A stretch of 64,000 bases of DNA from the NCBI RefSeq assembly GCF_021462415.1, contig NZ_JAKEDS010000002.1:558001-622000 (forward strand), written 5' to 3'. Made by a program: the position numbers and the translations under genes. Origin of the DNA: Rhodohalobacter sp. 614A. Lineage in GTDB: Bacteria > Bacteroidota > Rhodothermia > Balneolales > Balneolaceae. The notes beneath the pieces were generated by a model, which was given only the letters and a program-made list of their open reading frames with translations, was not told the DNA's origin and made no database searches. This document shows, piece by piece, positions 26,456-35,944 of this stretch; position 1 is the stretch's first letter, and every line of letters begins with the position of its first letter.

Positions 26456-28948
26456 ATGGGACAAAAGCTACAAGGATCTTTTTTTACATTATTCCTGCTT
26501 GTTTCCATCCTTTTGATTTGGGACGGTAGAACTGCAGCTGAGGCACAAATATCTCTTGAAAGTGCTTTACCTCTTGAAATTCAATTTTCTCAGGGAGAAA
26601 CTATAGTTGAGCAATCCTCGATAACTGTTGGCCTTTCAGATTTTCAATCTATTCTCTCTGATGATCTTTCTCTTCTACATGATCAGTGGCAGCCGTATGA
26701 TGGTGATCAGAATCCGGGTATTAATTATTTTGTATCTGAAAACAGCGCGTTCGTTGCCCCGGGAAAAGTTCAGATTAAAGATTTTCCATATCAAACATTT
26801 TTTGTCTCATCATTCCAAAACAATAGCGGCAACAGCATCGGGCATTTGATGCTTGCCTACGACTTTATCTATAATTTTTTTGAACGTTCGGAAAACAACG
26901 ATTTTGAATTGATGTACCGAATTAATGATGGTGAATGGAGTAGTGTTCAAAGTGGAAAAATCGAATCGTTTTCCCTCAGGTCTGATGAAGACAGCTGGCG
27001 TTCATTTTCCATTAATTTAAACATCGATGATATCTTCCTGCGCCAATCGGATGTGATTCATTTGATGTGGGTGATTGACGGAACTGAAACGATTTCAAAT
27101 GAAATTCCAATGGCGCTTCAGAGAATGGAAATATTTCCTGAAGTGGGTGAGCAGCTATCCTTGAACAGGGGAGATGTTATTATTACTGAAATATTGCCCA
27201 AATCGGATGTAAATGGCAGTGATTTCGAATACATAGAAATTTATAATCCCGCAGAACAACGGTTATCGTTAAAAGGAGTGGAAATTTTTACATCTCTTGG
27301 AGTCAAAGTTATTCAGCAGGATATCTATGTAGAGCCTTATGGCTTTACAGTAATATCCAATGCGGATATTTCCAGTCTTGAAGGTGTAAACAATAGTTAT
27401 TTTTATAGCGGGTCAATCATTTCTGAAAGCAGGGGACGGGTTGGGCTTGAGCGGAACGGACAACTTATTGCATCGGCCACTTATGAAGCTACGGAACCCG
27501 GAGTAGCTCTCGAACTGAACCGTGTATCAAGGGCGTATGATGGGTATTCAAGCTTACAGGATTTTGCTCCATCTCAATCCACATATTATCAGGATTTGTA
27601 TGGCTCTCCGGGTTCACGGGGAAATACGGTTCCTATGTATTCTAAAGGGCTGTCTGATAGTGGCTTATATCTCTTTACACTTCCCGGGAGATCCATTCAA
27701 AGATTGAACCGAAATTCTGCATTAGAGTTCTATGATCTGGCTGGTGAACCCATCAACATGGATACTGTAGAGCCTTATCAACCTGTTTTGGTTCAAAAGA
27801 CGGATAACTCGGCTGTTAAAATATTCACTGAATCAGAATATAGTTCAAACTCAACGGCGGTACCGGTATCTGAGTTAACTTCTGGTTCAGATTTTATTGC
27901 AACACCTGTTTATGCAGAGAATAGTGGACAAACAATGAATAAGTCCACAAATTTATCGAGAATAGCACCTGTTACGCAGATATGGAATCGACAGAAGCAG
28001 AAGTTTGATCTTCAGTTTCTTAGCCAGATAGAAAATGATTACTGGAGTCCATTTGTCTTGAATGAAAGTGTAGCCAATCTTCTTGGCAATTCCGATAACC
28101 GGATTACAGGCCCCTCTATGGAGCGTTTTATTGAATTCAGTTTACTTCCTGAAAATGGGAATGAGGGGTTGATCGCAGATGCGGTAATGCTTGGTTTTTT
28201 AGACAGCCCGGCGCAAAACTCGCAACTTCGTTTTGATCTTCCAAAACTTGAACTTTTACCTTCGGCCAATAATAATACCAACTTTAGATCTCCGCTTCTT
28301 TATCTTTCATCGACGCTTTCGTCAGAAAATTATAACTCATTTACCCATCTGCCATTTGATATTAATCAGGAATATGAAATAGGCCTGGGCGCCAAAATGA
28401 TAGACAATGCAGGTAGCGCTACCATAAAATGGAATCTGAACAATGAGCTGCCAGAAGAGTGGATTCTGACTCTCGAAGATACATTTAATGGTACTTCGGT
28501 AAATCTTCGAGAAGAGAATGAATATCGTTTTCGGTATAGCAGCAGCGTTTCGGCAATGAATGAAAACAATCAGAATGAAACACCAAAAATAACAGCGTTC
28601 ACTGCGCAGGGACGTCCCCGGTTTGTTTTGAAAGTACAGCCATATGAATCCTTTTCTGAAAATACGGAAGACGTGGAGACCCCGGACAAAATTGAACTCC
28701 GTCCAAATTATCCGAATCCTTTTAATCCATCTACAAATATAAATTTTTATATTCCCGAGGAACGAAGTGTCCGGGTTGGGATTTATAATATTGTTGGACA
28801 ACAAGTAGCACTTTTACTGGATGATACAATTCAGGCTGGAGAGCATTCTCTCGTTTGGGATGCATCTGATAAACCGAGTGGTATTTACATCGTTCAACTT
28901 GAAAGCGGAAATCGAATTTTTACAAGAAAAATTACATTGATTAAGTAA
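26456..28948 (+). CDS. large secreted protein with lamin-tail domain and C-terminal sorting tail
   Basis: 830 residues from the ATG at 26456; a TTG at 26432 with AGAGGG eight bases before it is an alternative start. A signal peptide (about 1-31, ending AEAQ) is followed by a region of unknown fold, a lamin-tail domain (about 238-340, beginning GDVIITEILPKSDVNGSDFEYIEIYNP) and a ~85-residue C-terminal Por/type-A-like sorting domain (NYPNPFNPST, then IYNIVGQQVALL and SGIYIVQLESG). In this phylum such tails direct export by the type IX system and attachment at the surface. Ligand unknown. No T9SS gene is seen in the window. Confidence 0.82.
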   Translation: MGQKLQGSFFTLFLLVSILLIWDGRTAAEAQISLESALPLEIQFSQGETIVEQSSITVGLSDFQSILSDDLSLLHDQWQPYDGDQNPGINYFVSENSAFVAPGKVQIKDFPYQTFFVSSFQNNSGNSIGHLMLAYDFIYNFFERSENNDFELMYRINDGEWSSVQSGKIESFSLRSDEDSWRSFSINLNIDDIFLRQSDVIHLMWVIDGTETISNEIPMALQRMEIFPEVGEQLSLNRGDVIITEILPKSDVNGSDFEYIEIYNPAEQRLSLKGVEIFTSLGVKVIQQDIYVEPYGFTVISNADISSLEGVNNSYFYSGSIISESRGRVGLERNGQLIASATYEATEPGVALELNRVSRAYDGYSSLQDFAPSQSTYYQDLYGSPGSRGNTVPMYSKGLSDSGLYLFTLPGRSIQRLNRNSALEFYDLAGEPINMDTVEPYQPVLVQKTDNSAVKIFTESEYSSNSTAVPVSELTSGSDFIATPVYAENSGQTMNKSTNLSRIAPVTQIWNRQKQKFDLQFLSQIENDYWSPFVLNESVANLLGNSDNRITGPSMERFIEFSLLPENGNEGLIADAVMLGFLDSPAQNSQLRFDLPKLELLPSANNNTNFRSPLLYLSSTLSSENYNSFTHLPFDINQEYEIGLGAKMIDNAGSATIKWNLNNELPEEWILTLEDTFNGTSVNLREENEYRFRYSSSVSAMNENNQNETPKITAFTAQGRPRFVLKVQPYESFSENTEDVETPDKIELRPNYPNPFNPSTNINFYIPEERSVRVGIYNIVGQQVALLLDDTIQAGEHSLVWDASDKPSGIYIVQLESGNRIFTRKITLIK

Positions 28949-29009
28949 CACGCTTTCAAAGCACACGAAGATAATTTTAATCAAACAGATATTCGTTTTA
29001 AAGTAATTC

Positions 29010-29831
29010 ATGCAGTTTAAAACAGCTCAGGGAGTAGATATTCCGGAAATTGGAATTGGAACCTACAGATTGTACGGCAGAGAGTGTAAACAGTCCGTTT
29101 CTGATGCTCTGGCTATTGGTTACAGGCACGTCGATACAGCCCAGATGTATAAAAATGAAAAGGAGGTTGGGGATGCCATTTATTCGTCGCCGGTAGATCG
29201 GGAAGATATTTTTCTAACCACCAAAGTGTGGCACACCAATCTCGATCATGATGATGTCCTTCAGTCGGTAGAAGACAGCCTTCGTCAATTGCGTACCCCA
29301 TATGTTGATTTGTTGTTGATTCACTGGCCTAACAAGCAAGTTTCCATACAGCAGACGTTTGAGGCCATGCTTACACTCCGCGATCAGGGCAAGGCGCTCA
29401 ATGTCGGTATCAGTAATTTTCCTTTGGGGTTAACCCAGGAAATCGTTGAAGAACTTCGAATTCCAATTTTGACAAATCAGGTTGAATACCATCCATTTTT
29501 AGCACAGTTTGACCTGATTGATTACTCTTACGATCACGATTTTTTGGTGACAGCTTACAGTCCGCTGGCCCAGGGAAAAGTGTTGAATAATGATAAGTTG
29601 ATCGAAATTGCAGAAGAGTATGGTAAAACACCTGCCCAGGTTTCTCTGCGATGGCTGATTGAACAGGAAAATGTTGTGGCTATTCCAAAAGCATCTTCAA
29701 AGGAACATTTGGAAGATAATATCGACATCTACGATTTTGAGTTATCAGATGAACATTTCGAACAAATTGATGCTCTTGATAAAACCACACGATTGGTGAA
29801 CCCATCCTTTGCCCCTAAATGGGATATGTAG
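29010..29831 (+). CDS. aldo/keto reductase
   Basis: 273 residues, a single TIM-barrel NADPH-dependent reductase of the 2,5-diketo-gluconate reductase type. The catalytic tetrad is visible: D in YRHVDTAQMY, Y in the same stretch (QMYKNEKEVG), K in FLTTKVWH and H in LLLIHWPN. The C-terminal cofactor loop VAIPKASSKEHLEDN binds the adenine phosphate. The substrate may be a reactive aldehyde or a keto sugar; context gives no clue. It is the last large gene of a plus-strand run. Confidence 0.9.
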   Translation: MQFKTAQGVDIPEIGIGTYRLYGRECKQSVSDALAIGYRHVDTAQMYKNEKEVGDAIYSSPVDREDIFLTTKVWHTNLDHDDVLQSVEDSLRQLRTPYVDLLLIHWPNKQVSIQQTFEAMLTLRDQGKALNVGISNFPLGLTQEIVEELRIPILTNQVEYHPFLAQFDLIDYSYDHDFLVTAYSPLAQGKVLNNDKLIEIAEEYGKTPAQVSLRWLIEQENVVAIPKASSKEHLEDNIDIYDFELSDEHFEQIDALDKTTRLVNPSFAPKWDM

Positions 29832-29912
29832 TCTCAATTGATTTCAAGAGCAGGAACGATCTTTCTTTTCGAAGTCTTTTATAAATAGAAGACATCAAAA
29901 AAAGATTTTAAT

Positions 29913-30089
29913 ATGCTCAATAAGTCAGACTATTATATTCTCGCAGCTGCTTTGGTCTCATTAATTCTATCCGTCTCCCTATGGTTTGGGATAGATCAGG
30001 ATGCGGGGCTTTTTGTTGGGCTATGGGTTCCATCTATTTTGGGATTTGGCGCTTACTTCAAGATTATTAAATATGGAGGTCGGTCATGA
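29913..30089 (+). CDS. 58-residue membrane micro-protein with two membrane segments
   Basis: ATG at 29913, stop TGA at 30087-30089. The 58 residues read as two membrane helices (YYILAAALVSLILSVSLWF, about 7-25, and GLFVGLWVPSILGFGAYF, about 32-49) joined by a short GIDQDA loop, ending in a basic KYGGRS tail. Its stop overlaps the start of the next micro-ORF by 4 bases (ATGA), a sign that both are translated. I do not recognise the family, and it could belong to a conserved hypothetical group of this phylum. Confidence 0.6.
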   Translation: MLNKSDYYILAAALVSLILSVSLWFGIDQDAGLFVGLWVPSILGFGAYFKIIKYGGRS

Positions 30090-30247
30090 ATATCCCATTT
30101 CTTTTTTCATCAGGTATTATTGTTGTTATCCTTTTTGTGATAGGAATTGTATACACCTTTAGAGAATTCAGTGAGATGGAAAGCCACCCCTCAGACTTCA
30201 GGCAAAATAAAAAAGAACAACCAGCCGAAGTTTCAGATGAGAATTGA
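30086..30247 (+). CDS. 53-residue single-span membrane micro-protein
   Basis: ATG at 30086 overlaps the previous stop by 4 bases; stop TGA at 30245-30247. One membrane helix (about 5-24, FLFSSGIIVVILFVIGIVY) is followed by a polar acidic tail (FREFSEMESHPSDFRQNKKEQ). It converges with the thioesterase gene only 4 bases away. Function unknown; the coupling suggests a two-subunit membrane unit with the preceding protein. Confidence 0.58.
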   Translation: MNIPFLFSSGIIVVILFVIGIVYTFREFSEMESHPSDFRQNKKEQPAEVSDEN

Positions 30248-30251
30248 CTGG

Positions 30252-31004
30252 CTATGCCCAGCGCGTCCGGGCATTTGCTATCACCCTATCAGCACCGTTT
30301 TTAAAAAGTGAATGATTCATTTCTTTGTCGGTGTTTTTATCAGTTTCGCCAAAAAGAAAAATCTTATCTCCATTCTTCGTTTCTGAAACATACTGAATAA
30401 CAATTTCGGTGCATTTTTTGTCTCTCAAGTGATCGGGCAAATTATAACCGGTTATCCAGTCAATATATCGAACGTTGTTCACGTGTCGATTCATATCCAG
30501 ATCATTAAGACTGACCGTTGTGATTAGCTCTGAATCTTGTCCATCTAGTTTGGGAAGGTTTTTTTTATGAAGATCCAAAACATGCTTGTCCGTTGCAAAG
30601 CGTTTGCTCATCAGTTCTTCCGGCATTTTTACCGGTCTCTTTTTTTGAATGTCCAACACCATCCACTGACTCAATCCTGCCGCGAGAAGTTTCCCTTCTT
30701 TATCAAATAGTTCATAATCCCGATATGCCCGGATTCCATCACCGGTAGAAGGCCATGTAGTTACTTTTATTGATTCCCATCTTTTGGGGAATTCGTGAAC
30801 CTTTACTTGCAGTTTGTACAGTATCCACGTGAGGCCCTTTTCCTGGAGATCTGATATGTCGAAATGAAGTTCCTGTGCATGGAGTCCTGCTGCTTCCTGA
30901 AAGTAATCGCATATAGTAGAAATGCTTGCTTCTTGCAGATGATCAACTTCGTATGAACGGACTTTGTAAGGAACCGAATATTTATACTCTTGCTTTGCTG
31001 ACAT
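30252..31004 (-). CDS. acyl-ACP thioesterase family protein (double hotdog)
   Basis: 250 residues, the size of plant-like FatA/FatB bacterial relatives. It would release fatty acids from acyl-ACP. The N-terminal hotdog runs to about 130, with the long helix TICDYFQEAAGLHAQEL and GLTWILYKLQVKVHEFPKRW; the C-terminal hotdog has DMNRHVNNVRYIDWITGY (about 167-184), which carries the catalytic asparagine and histidine (N-x-HVNN in plant enzymes). A broad acyl-CoA thioesterase is the alternative. The upstream side is the large gene-free region before nrdJ. Confidence 0.85.
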   Translation of the reverse strand: MSAKQEYKYSVPYKVRSYEVDHLQEASISTICDYFQEAAGLHAQELHFDISDLQEKGLTWILYKLQVKVHEFPKRWESIKVTTWPSTGDGIRAYRDYELFDKEGKLLAAGLSQWMVLDIQKKRPVKMPEELMSKRFATDKHVLDLHKKNLPKLDGQDSELITTVSLNDLDMNRHVNNVRYIDWITGYNLPDHLRDKKCTEIVIQYVSETKNGDKIFLFGETDKNTDKEMNHSLFKNGADRVIANARTRWA

Positions 31005-31400
31005 ATCTGTAGATTGATGATGTGACCTCTTTGAAACTTACGGCATTTGGTTTAATCATTCATCCTTACTGCATGATTTTTCTTTCTCAGATTTTTTTTC
31101 TGAACCGGTAGTTTGCCTCCGTGATTAAGAGTCGATCATAATTTGTATGCTGCAATTGGCACAGGTTCTTCTTTTTGAGGGATCATTTATAAATGAATTT
31201 CTCGTCTTGGTATTTAATTAGATTGGTTATGTAACTCCATTCAAAAATGCTTTTTAAGAAATAAGATATTATGAGCTGAATGGTTTTTATAATCGAATCT
31301 ACTGCTGTGTTAAATGGTCATTTTTTTTATCAAAAAATCGGGAGGGATTCGAATAACGCACGGGTAACATTTCAATGATTTGCACAGATTTTGTCGATTC

Positions 31401-31419
31401 ACCTAAAACAATTTTAGGT
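31401..31419. repeat. perfect 8-bp hairpin in the nrdJ upstream region
   Basis: ACCTAAAA (31401-31408) and TTTTAGGT (31412-31419) pair fully around a 3-base loop. No T-run follows on either strand, so it is not a terminator. It sits on the far side of the AT-rich tract from the DnaA boxes. Confidence 0.55.
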
Positions 31420-31484
31420 CTTGTGGGTAGTTGGGAATTCAACATAAGACAGTACGATTAATTCTGTGGCGATTGATTGGTTTT

Positions 31485-31625
31485 ATAGATGTAATAATGC
31501 TCTTTTTATTATATTTGTTGATGGTTTAATTTTATAAAAAAAAAGACTGTAAAGTATTTTGTTATTAAAATAAAATCATTTATAAAAAACATATAAATAA
31601 TTAATTTTAAAATGTAAATATTAAG
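31485..31625. other. AT-rich tract, candidate DNA unwinding element
   Basis: About 140 bases made almost wholly of A and T, with runs such as TTTTATAAAAAAAAAG and ATAAATAATTAATTTTAAAA. It borders the first DnaA box pair at 31649. Such tracts melt easily; at origins they lie next to the DnaA boxes. The composition is seen; the unwinding role is inferred. Confidence 0.45.
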
Positions 31626-31648
31626 GCTTTTTAAGATTGATTGTGATT

Positions 31649-31676
31649 TGTGGATAACTTTTTCACTTGTGAATAA
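31649..31676 (-). promoter_or_regulatory. pair of perfect DnaA boxes
   Basis: TGTGGATAA at 31649-31657 and TGTGAATAA at 31668-31676 are both exact matches to the reverse complement of the DnaA box consensus TTATNCACA. They point the same way and start 19 bases apart, close to two helical turns. A near match on the other strand, TTATCCCCA, lies at 31716-31724. Confidence 0.65.
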
Positions 31677-31842
31677 CTATACAAACCTTTCTTTGATGCT
31701 TGTTAGGGCTTATAATTATCCCCATAAGTCATATTTATATTTTTATAAATGATAATTTTCGAAAAATAATATAAGATTAATCGGTTTTCGATGAGGCCCT
31801 TCAACGTGTTTTTATGTCCTCAAATCCAGACACTTTTCTTAA

Positions 31843-31871
31843 TGTGGATAACTTGATTGAATTGTGGAAAA
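31843..31871 (-). promoter_or_regulatory. second DnaA box pair (one perfect, one with a mismatch)
   Basis: TGTGGATAA at 31843-31851 is exact and is followed by ACTT, as in the first pair. TGTGGAAAA at 31863-31871 has one mismatch. The two starts are 20 bases apart, repeating the spacing of the first pair about 194 bases away. Confidence 0.55.
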
Positions 31872-31903
31872 GTATTTGATTTTTTTCTTGCTGTCTCTGC
31901 TTC

Positions 31904-31920
31904 TCACAAATATATTGTGA
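31904..31920. promoter_or_regulatory. NrdR-like dyad upstream of nrdJ
   Basis: TCACAA (31904-31909) and TTGTGA (31915-31920) flank ATATA. This resembles the NrdR box (CAC, AT-rich centre, GTG), but the centre is 9 bases between CAC and GTG rather than 8, and no clear second box is found about 31 bases away. NrdR boxes normally lie upstream of ribonucleotide reductase genes, as here. Assignment is tentative. Confidence 0.4.
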
Positions 31921-32000
31921 AGTACAATTTCTAGCCAGGTCGCCAAATCATCAACGGCTAATTACACGATAATACCAGATACAAAGAGGAGATTATATTT

Positions 32001-35000
32001 ATGAAATTTAAGCGATTTTATACCAAAGAGGAATGGAGTTCACCGTACGAGGAGATTAAGTTTGAGAAAAGAAAATCAGAGATTAAAAATCCCGACGGTT
32101 CACTCATTTTTCAGATGGATAATGTAGTTGTGCCATCCAGTTGGTCACAGGTCGCTACCGATATCATTGCTCAAAAATATTTTAGAAAGGCCGGAGTTCC
32201 TGCCAAACTGAAAAAAATAAAAGAGAAAGGTGTCCCTGCCTGGCTTCAGCGATCGGAAGCAGATGAGAAAGCTCTCGAAAAAGTTGAAGAGGATGAAAGG
32301 TACAGCCATGAAATTGATAGCAAACAAGTGTTTCACCGTCTTGCAGGGTGCTGGACATATTGGGGATGGAAACACGATTATTTTGATTCCGAAGAGGATG
32401 CCAAATCTTTTTACGACGAACTTTCCTACATGCTCGCCAATCAAATGGCAGCACCGAATAGTCCGCAGTGGTTTAATACCGGATTGCATTGGGCGTATGG
32501 AATTAACGGTCCTGCTCAAGGCCATTACTATGTAGATGGTAAAACCGGCGAACTGAAAAAATCGGAAGATGCGTATTCACACCCTCAGCCGCATGCGTGC
32601 TTCATCCAAAGTATTGATGACGATCTTGTAAATGAAGGCGGTATTATGGATCTCTGGGTTCGTGAAGCCCGGCTTTTTAAATATGGCTCCGGAACAGGGA
32701 GTAACTTTTCGAAAATTCGTGGAGAAAATGAGCCTCTCAGTGGTGGCGGAAAATCATCCGGTTTGATGAGTTTCCTGAAAATAGGAGACCGTGCTGCCGG
32801 AGCAATCAAATCGGGTGGAACAACCCGGCGTGCAGCCAAAATGGTAACCCTTGATTTGGATCATCCAGATATTGAAGAATATATCAACTGGAAAGTCCGG
32901 GAAGAGCAGAAGGTAGCTGCAATTGTGGCTGGTTCAAAAGTTACGGAAAAGCACCTCAAAAAAATTATGCAGCTTTGTAATGAACCGGTAGAGATTGATG
33001 GAAAAAGTTTAAACGGTGCAGTAAGTCGCGATCCGCTGAAAAATGAAGATCTTGGAATAGCGATCAAAAAAGCAAAACGGGATCACGTTCCTTTGAATTA
33101 TATTGAACGCGTTATTCAACTTGCTGCCCAGGGTTTTAAAGATATTGAATTTGATACCTATGACACGGACTGGAATTCCGAAGCCTACATGACTGTAAGC
33201 GGACAGAATTCAAATAATTCCGTTCGTGTGCCAAACAGCTTTATGCAGGCCGTTGTGGATAACAGCGAATGGAATCTGTATGGCCGTGTTGAAAAGAAAA
33301 GAGCGGCAAAAGAAGGTCGTGATCCAGAACCGATGGAAACAATGCGGGCCCGTGATTTATGGGATCAAATCAGTTATGCGGCCTGGTCTTGTGCCGATCC
33401 CGGTACGCAATACCACGATACCATTAACGAATGGCATACATGCCCCGAAGACGGACCGATCAACGCAAGTAATCCATGTTCGGAGTATATGTTCCTGGAC
33501 AATACCGCGTGTAATCTCGCTTCTTTGAACCTGATGAAATATTTCAAAGATGAGGATTGCAGTACGTTTGATGTAGAGTCTCTTCGTCATGCATCCCGGC
33601 TTTGGACCACTGTTTTGGAAATTGCTGTATTGATGGCACAGTTTCCATCCAAAGAAATTGCTGAGCTTTCTTATGTATTCAGAACACTCGGTCTCGGCTT
33701 TGCCAATATCGGTGCAGCTCTGATGGTACAGGGTGTTCCCTATGACAGTGCTGAAGGCTGTGCTATTGCCGGTTCACTGACATCTATCATGCATATGAAG
33801 GCGTATGCTACAAGTGCTGAATTGGCAAATGAATTGGGTACGTTCGAAGGATATGAGCGTAATAAAGAGCATATGCTGCGGGTTCTTCGAAATCATAGAC
33901 GGGCCGCTTATAATGCAGAGGAGAACGAATATGAAGGTCTCACAATCAAACCTGTGGGAATCAGTGAGGATCACTGTCCAAAATATCTGTTGAAAGCTGC
34001 CCGCAAAGATTCTGATGAAGCCGTTGAATTGGGCGAGAAGTACGGATACAGAAATGCACAGGTAACCGTAATTGCCCCGACAGGAACTATTGGTTTGGTG
34101 ATGGACTGTGATACTACAGGTATAGAACCGGATTTTGCACTTGTGAAATTCAAAAAACTTGCCGGTGGCGGATACTTCAAAATTATCAACCAGAGTGTAC
34201 CGCTGGCTCTTAAAAATCTTGGATATGATGAAAAAGAGATTGATGAGATTGTTAAGTATGCGAAAGGTCATGCATCATTGGAAGGTTGTCCACATGTAAA
34301 TCCGGAAACGCTGAAAGAGAAAGGGTTTACGGATGAAAAATTGGAAGCTATTGAAAAAGCATTGCCCGGTAGTTTTGACATCAAATTTGCATTCAATCAC
34401 TGGACACTTGGTGAAGATTTCTGCAAAGAAGAGTTGGATTTAACGGAACAGCAGTTGTCCGATCATAACTTCGACATGCTTCGATATCTTGGATTCTCCA
34501 AAGATCAAATCCAGGAAGCTAACGATTATGTGTGTGGTACAATGACAATAGAAGGTGCTCCGCATCTGAAGGAAAAACATTACCCGGTATTCGATTGTGC
34601 GAATAAATGTGGGCGAATCGGCCAGCGGTTTATTTCAGCCGAAGGACACATCAATATGATGGCGGCTGCACAACCGTTTATTTCTGGTGCAATTTCCAAA
34701 ACCATTAATCTGCCGAATGAAGCAACTGTAGATGATTTCAAGGATGCATATATGCAATCCTGGCAAAAAATGTTAAAAGCCAATGCACTCTATCGAGATG
34801 GTTCCAAACTCAGCCAGCCACTCAACTCCATGAGTGATGTTCTTGATGAACTTGAAGATGAGGATGAAGAAACCGTTGCGGCACAAGACAAAGTGATTCA
34901 AACAGCCGAAAAAATTATTCATAAATATGTGGCCCGGCGTCAACGATTGCCATTCCGAAGAAGTGGGTATACCCAGAAAGTGAAGATTGGCGGTCAAAGT

Positions 35001-35588
35001 GTGTATCTGCGAACCGGTGAGTATGACAATGGTCAGCTGGGTGAAATCTTCATTGACATGCATCGCGAAGGTGCTGCATTCCGAAGTTTAACCAACTGCT
35101 TTGCTATTGCTATTTCCCTCGGTCTGCAGCATGGCGTGCCACTTGAAGAATTTGTGGATGCATTTGTATTCACCAAATTTGAACCGAGTGGAATGGTTGC
35201 GGGAAGCCCACACGTGAAAATGACGACATCCGTGATCGATTACATCTTCAGAGAACTTGCCGTTACTTACCTGGGAAGGGAAGACCTTGCTCACGTAGCG
35301 CCAGAAGATATTCTGAAGAGAAAATTACGACCATCGGAGGAGCAAGAACTTGCAGATGAAGTTGCAAAACAATCTCATCCAAAGCCTCAAACCTCAACGG
35401 TTAAGGAAAGTGCAAATGTTACCGAACGGCAGTATCAATCTGATAATGATGCTGACTCTGATTATGATCGTGCCAAACAACTTGGTTATACAGGCGACTC
35501 CTGCCCCGAATGCGGGAGCATGACTATGATTCGCAATGGAACATGTTTGAAGTGCATGACCTGTGGATCTACAACAGGCTGCTCCTAA
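32001..35588 (+). CDS. nrdJ: vitamin B12-dependent class II ribonucleotide reductase
   Basis: 1195 residues, the large NrdJ type. It reduces ribonucleotides to deoxyribonucleotides with adenosylcobalamin and needs no oxygen. Visible stretches are [20 protein letters not shown] (about 230-249), the [21 protein letters not shown] active-site region (about 491-511, with the radical cysteine) and [21 protein letters not shown] (about 692-712). The last 30 residues form a cysteine-rich tail ([16 protein letters not shown]) for thioredoxin-type reduction. Between about 860 and 1110 is the insert-rich C-terminal part. No NrdAB is seen nearby. A strong terminator follows. Confidence 0.95.
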   Translation: MKFKRFYTKEEWSSPYEEIKFEKRKSEIKNPDGSLIFQMDNVVVPSSWSQVATDIIAQKYFRKAGVPAKLKKIKEKGVPAWLQRSEADEKALEKVEEDERYSHEIDSKQVFHRLAGCWTYWGWKHDYFDSEEDAKSFYDELSYMLANQMAAPNSPQWFNTGLHWAYGINGPAQGHYYVDGKTGELKKSEDAYSHPQPHACFIQSIDDDLVNEGGIMDLWVREARLFKYGSGTGSNFSKIRGENEPLSGGGKSSGLMSFLKIGDRAAGAIKSGGTTRRAAKMVTLDLDHPDIEEYINWKVREEQKVAAIVAGSKVTEKHLKKIMQLCNEPVEIDGKSLNGAVSRDPLKNEDLGIAIKKAKRDHVPLNYIERVIQLAAQGFKDIEFDTYDTDWNSEAYMTVSGQNSNNSVRVPNSFMQAVVDNSEWNLYGRVEKKRAAKEGRDPEPMETMRARDLWDQISYAAWSCADPGTQYHDTINEWHTCPEDGPINASNPCSEYMFLDNTACNLASLNLMKYFKDEDCSTFDVESLRHASRLWTTVLEIAVLMAQFPSKEIAELSYVFRTLGLGFANIGAALMVQGVPYDSAEGCAIAGSLTSIMHMKAYATSAELANELGTFEGYERNKEHMLRVLRNHRRAAYNAEENEYEGLTIKPVGISEDHCPKYLLKAARKDSDEAVELGEKYGYRNAQVTVIAPTGTIGLVMDCDTTGIEPDFALVKFKKLAGGGYFKIINQSVPLALKNLGYDEKEIDEIVKYAKGHASLEGCPHVNPETLKEKGFTDEKLEAIEKALPGSFDIKFAFNHWTLGEDFCKEELDLTEQQLSDHNFDMLRYLGFSKDQIQEANDYVCGTMTIEGAPHLKEKHYPVFDCANKCGRIGQRFISAEGHINMMAAAQPFISGAISKTINLPNEATVDDFKDAYMQSWQKMLKANALYRDGSKLSQPLNSMSDVLDELEDEDEETVAAQDKVIQTAEKIIHKYVARRQRLPFRRSGYTQKVKIGGQSVYLRTGEYDNGQLGEIFIDMHREGAAFRSLTNCFAIAISLGLQHGVPLEEFVDAFVFTKFEPSGMVAGSPHVKMTTSVIDYIFRELAVTYLGREDLAHVAPEDILKRKLRPSEEQELADEVAKQSHPKPQTSTVKESANVTERQYQSDNDADSDYDRAKQLGYTGDSCPECGSMTMIRNGTCLKCMTCGSTTGCS

Positions 35589-35944
35589 TTTTAGACTACT
35601 GCATTTCCGACCCAATGATGGAAATGGAGACTTGACTAGTCACAAACCCGTTAGAAAGACCTTCTAACGGGTTTTTTTATAGATTGATTTTGATGTAAAT
35701 AGAAGTTCCGGAAAATGAACAAGGGGAGATCAAAAATCCTTTTTTTATGAGGGGATTTTTTTGAAAATTCTAAGTCACAATAAATGTTTACGAAATCAGT
35801 CTGAAAGTAATCGTGCGAAGGAAGGTGAAGGAAATTGCCAGCAACAAAAAGTACCTCTCAAGTCAAATTATTTTGAGAATCTATTGAAGCCTGAATCCAA
35901 AGGTTAAAAGAATAACTTTAACCCAAAAACCAATTCACTTTAAT
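35589..35944. other. 356-base convergent intergenic region with terminators
   Basis: Lies between nrdJ (plus) and the beta-helix lipoprotein (minus). It holds the nrdJ terminator at 35646-35678 and a weaker hairpin at 35732-35762, AAAAATCC paired with GGATTTTT around a 13-base loop and followed by two more T, which may end minus-strand transcription. No gene is seen. Confidence 0.6.
35646..35678 (+). terminator. intrinsic terminator of nrdJ
   Basis: Perfect 11-bp stem ACCCGTTAGAA (35646-35656) / TTCTAACGGGT (35662-35672), 5-base loop, followed by a run of seven T starting at 35672. It lies 58 bases after the nrdJ stop. Confidence 0.93.

Larger units (their letters stand above)
31005..32000. 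other. 996-base gene-free, AT-rich region with DnaA boxes (origin-like or nrdJ control region)
   Basis: No convincing gene in either strand. In order it holds a perfect hairpin (31401-31419), a very AT-rich tract (about 31485-31625), a cluster of DnaA boxes (31649-31871), an NrdR-like dyad (31904-31920) and the nrdJ leader with AGAGGAG about 9 bases before the ATG. The layout of an unwinding-prone tract next to same-strand DnaA boxes resembles bacterial origins; position upstream of a ribonucleotide reductase equally fits DnaA control of dNTP supply. Parts are entered separately. Confidence 0.55.

Noticed and set aside
31920-32000. AGCCAGGTCGCC in the nrdJ leader as a possible B12-riboswitch box, tempting because nrdJ needs cobalamin
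   Set aside because: The match to the B12 box is partial, and the long conserved riboswitch core does not fit in the AT-rich sequence upstream.
33774-34271. 165-residue open frame on the minus strand of nrdJ
   Set aside because: Antisense to a conserved gene, with no recognisable domain.
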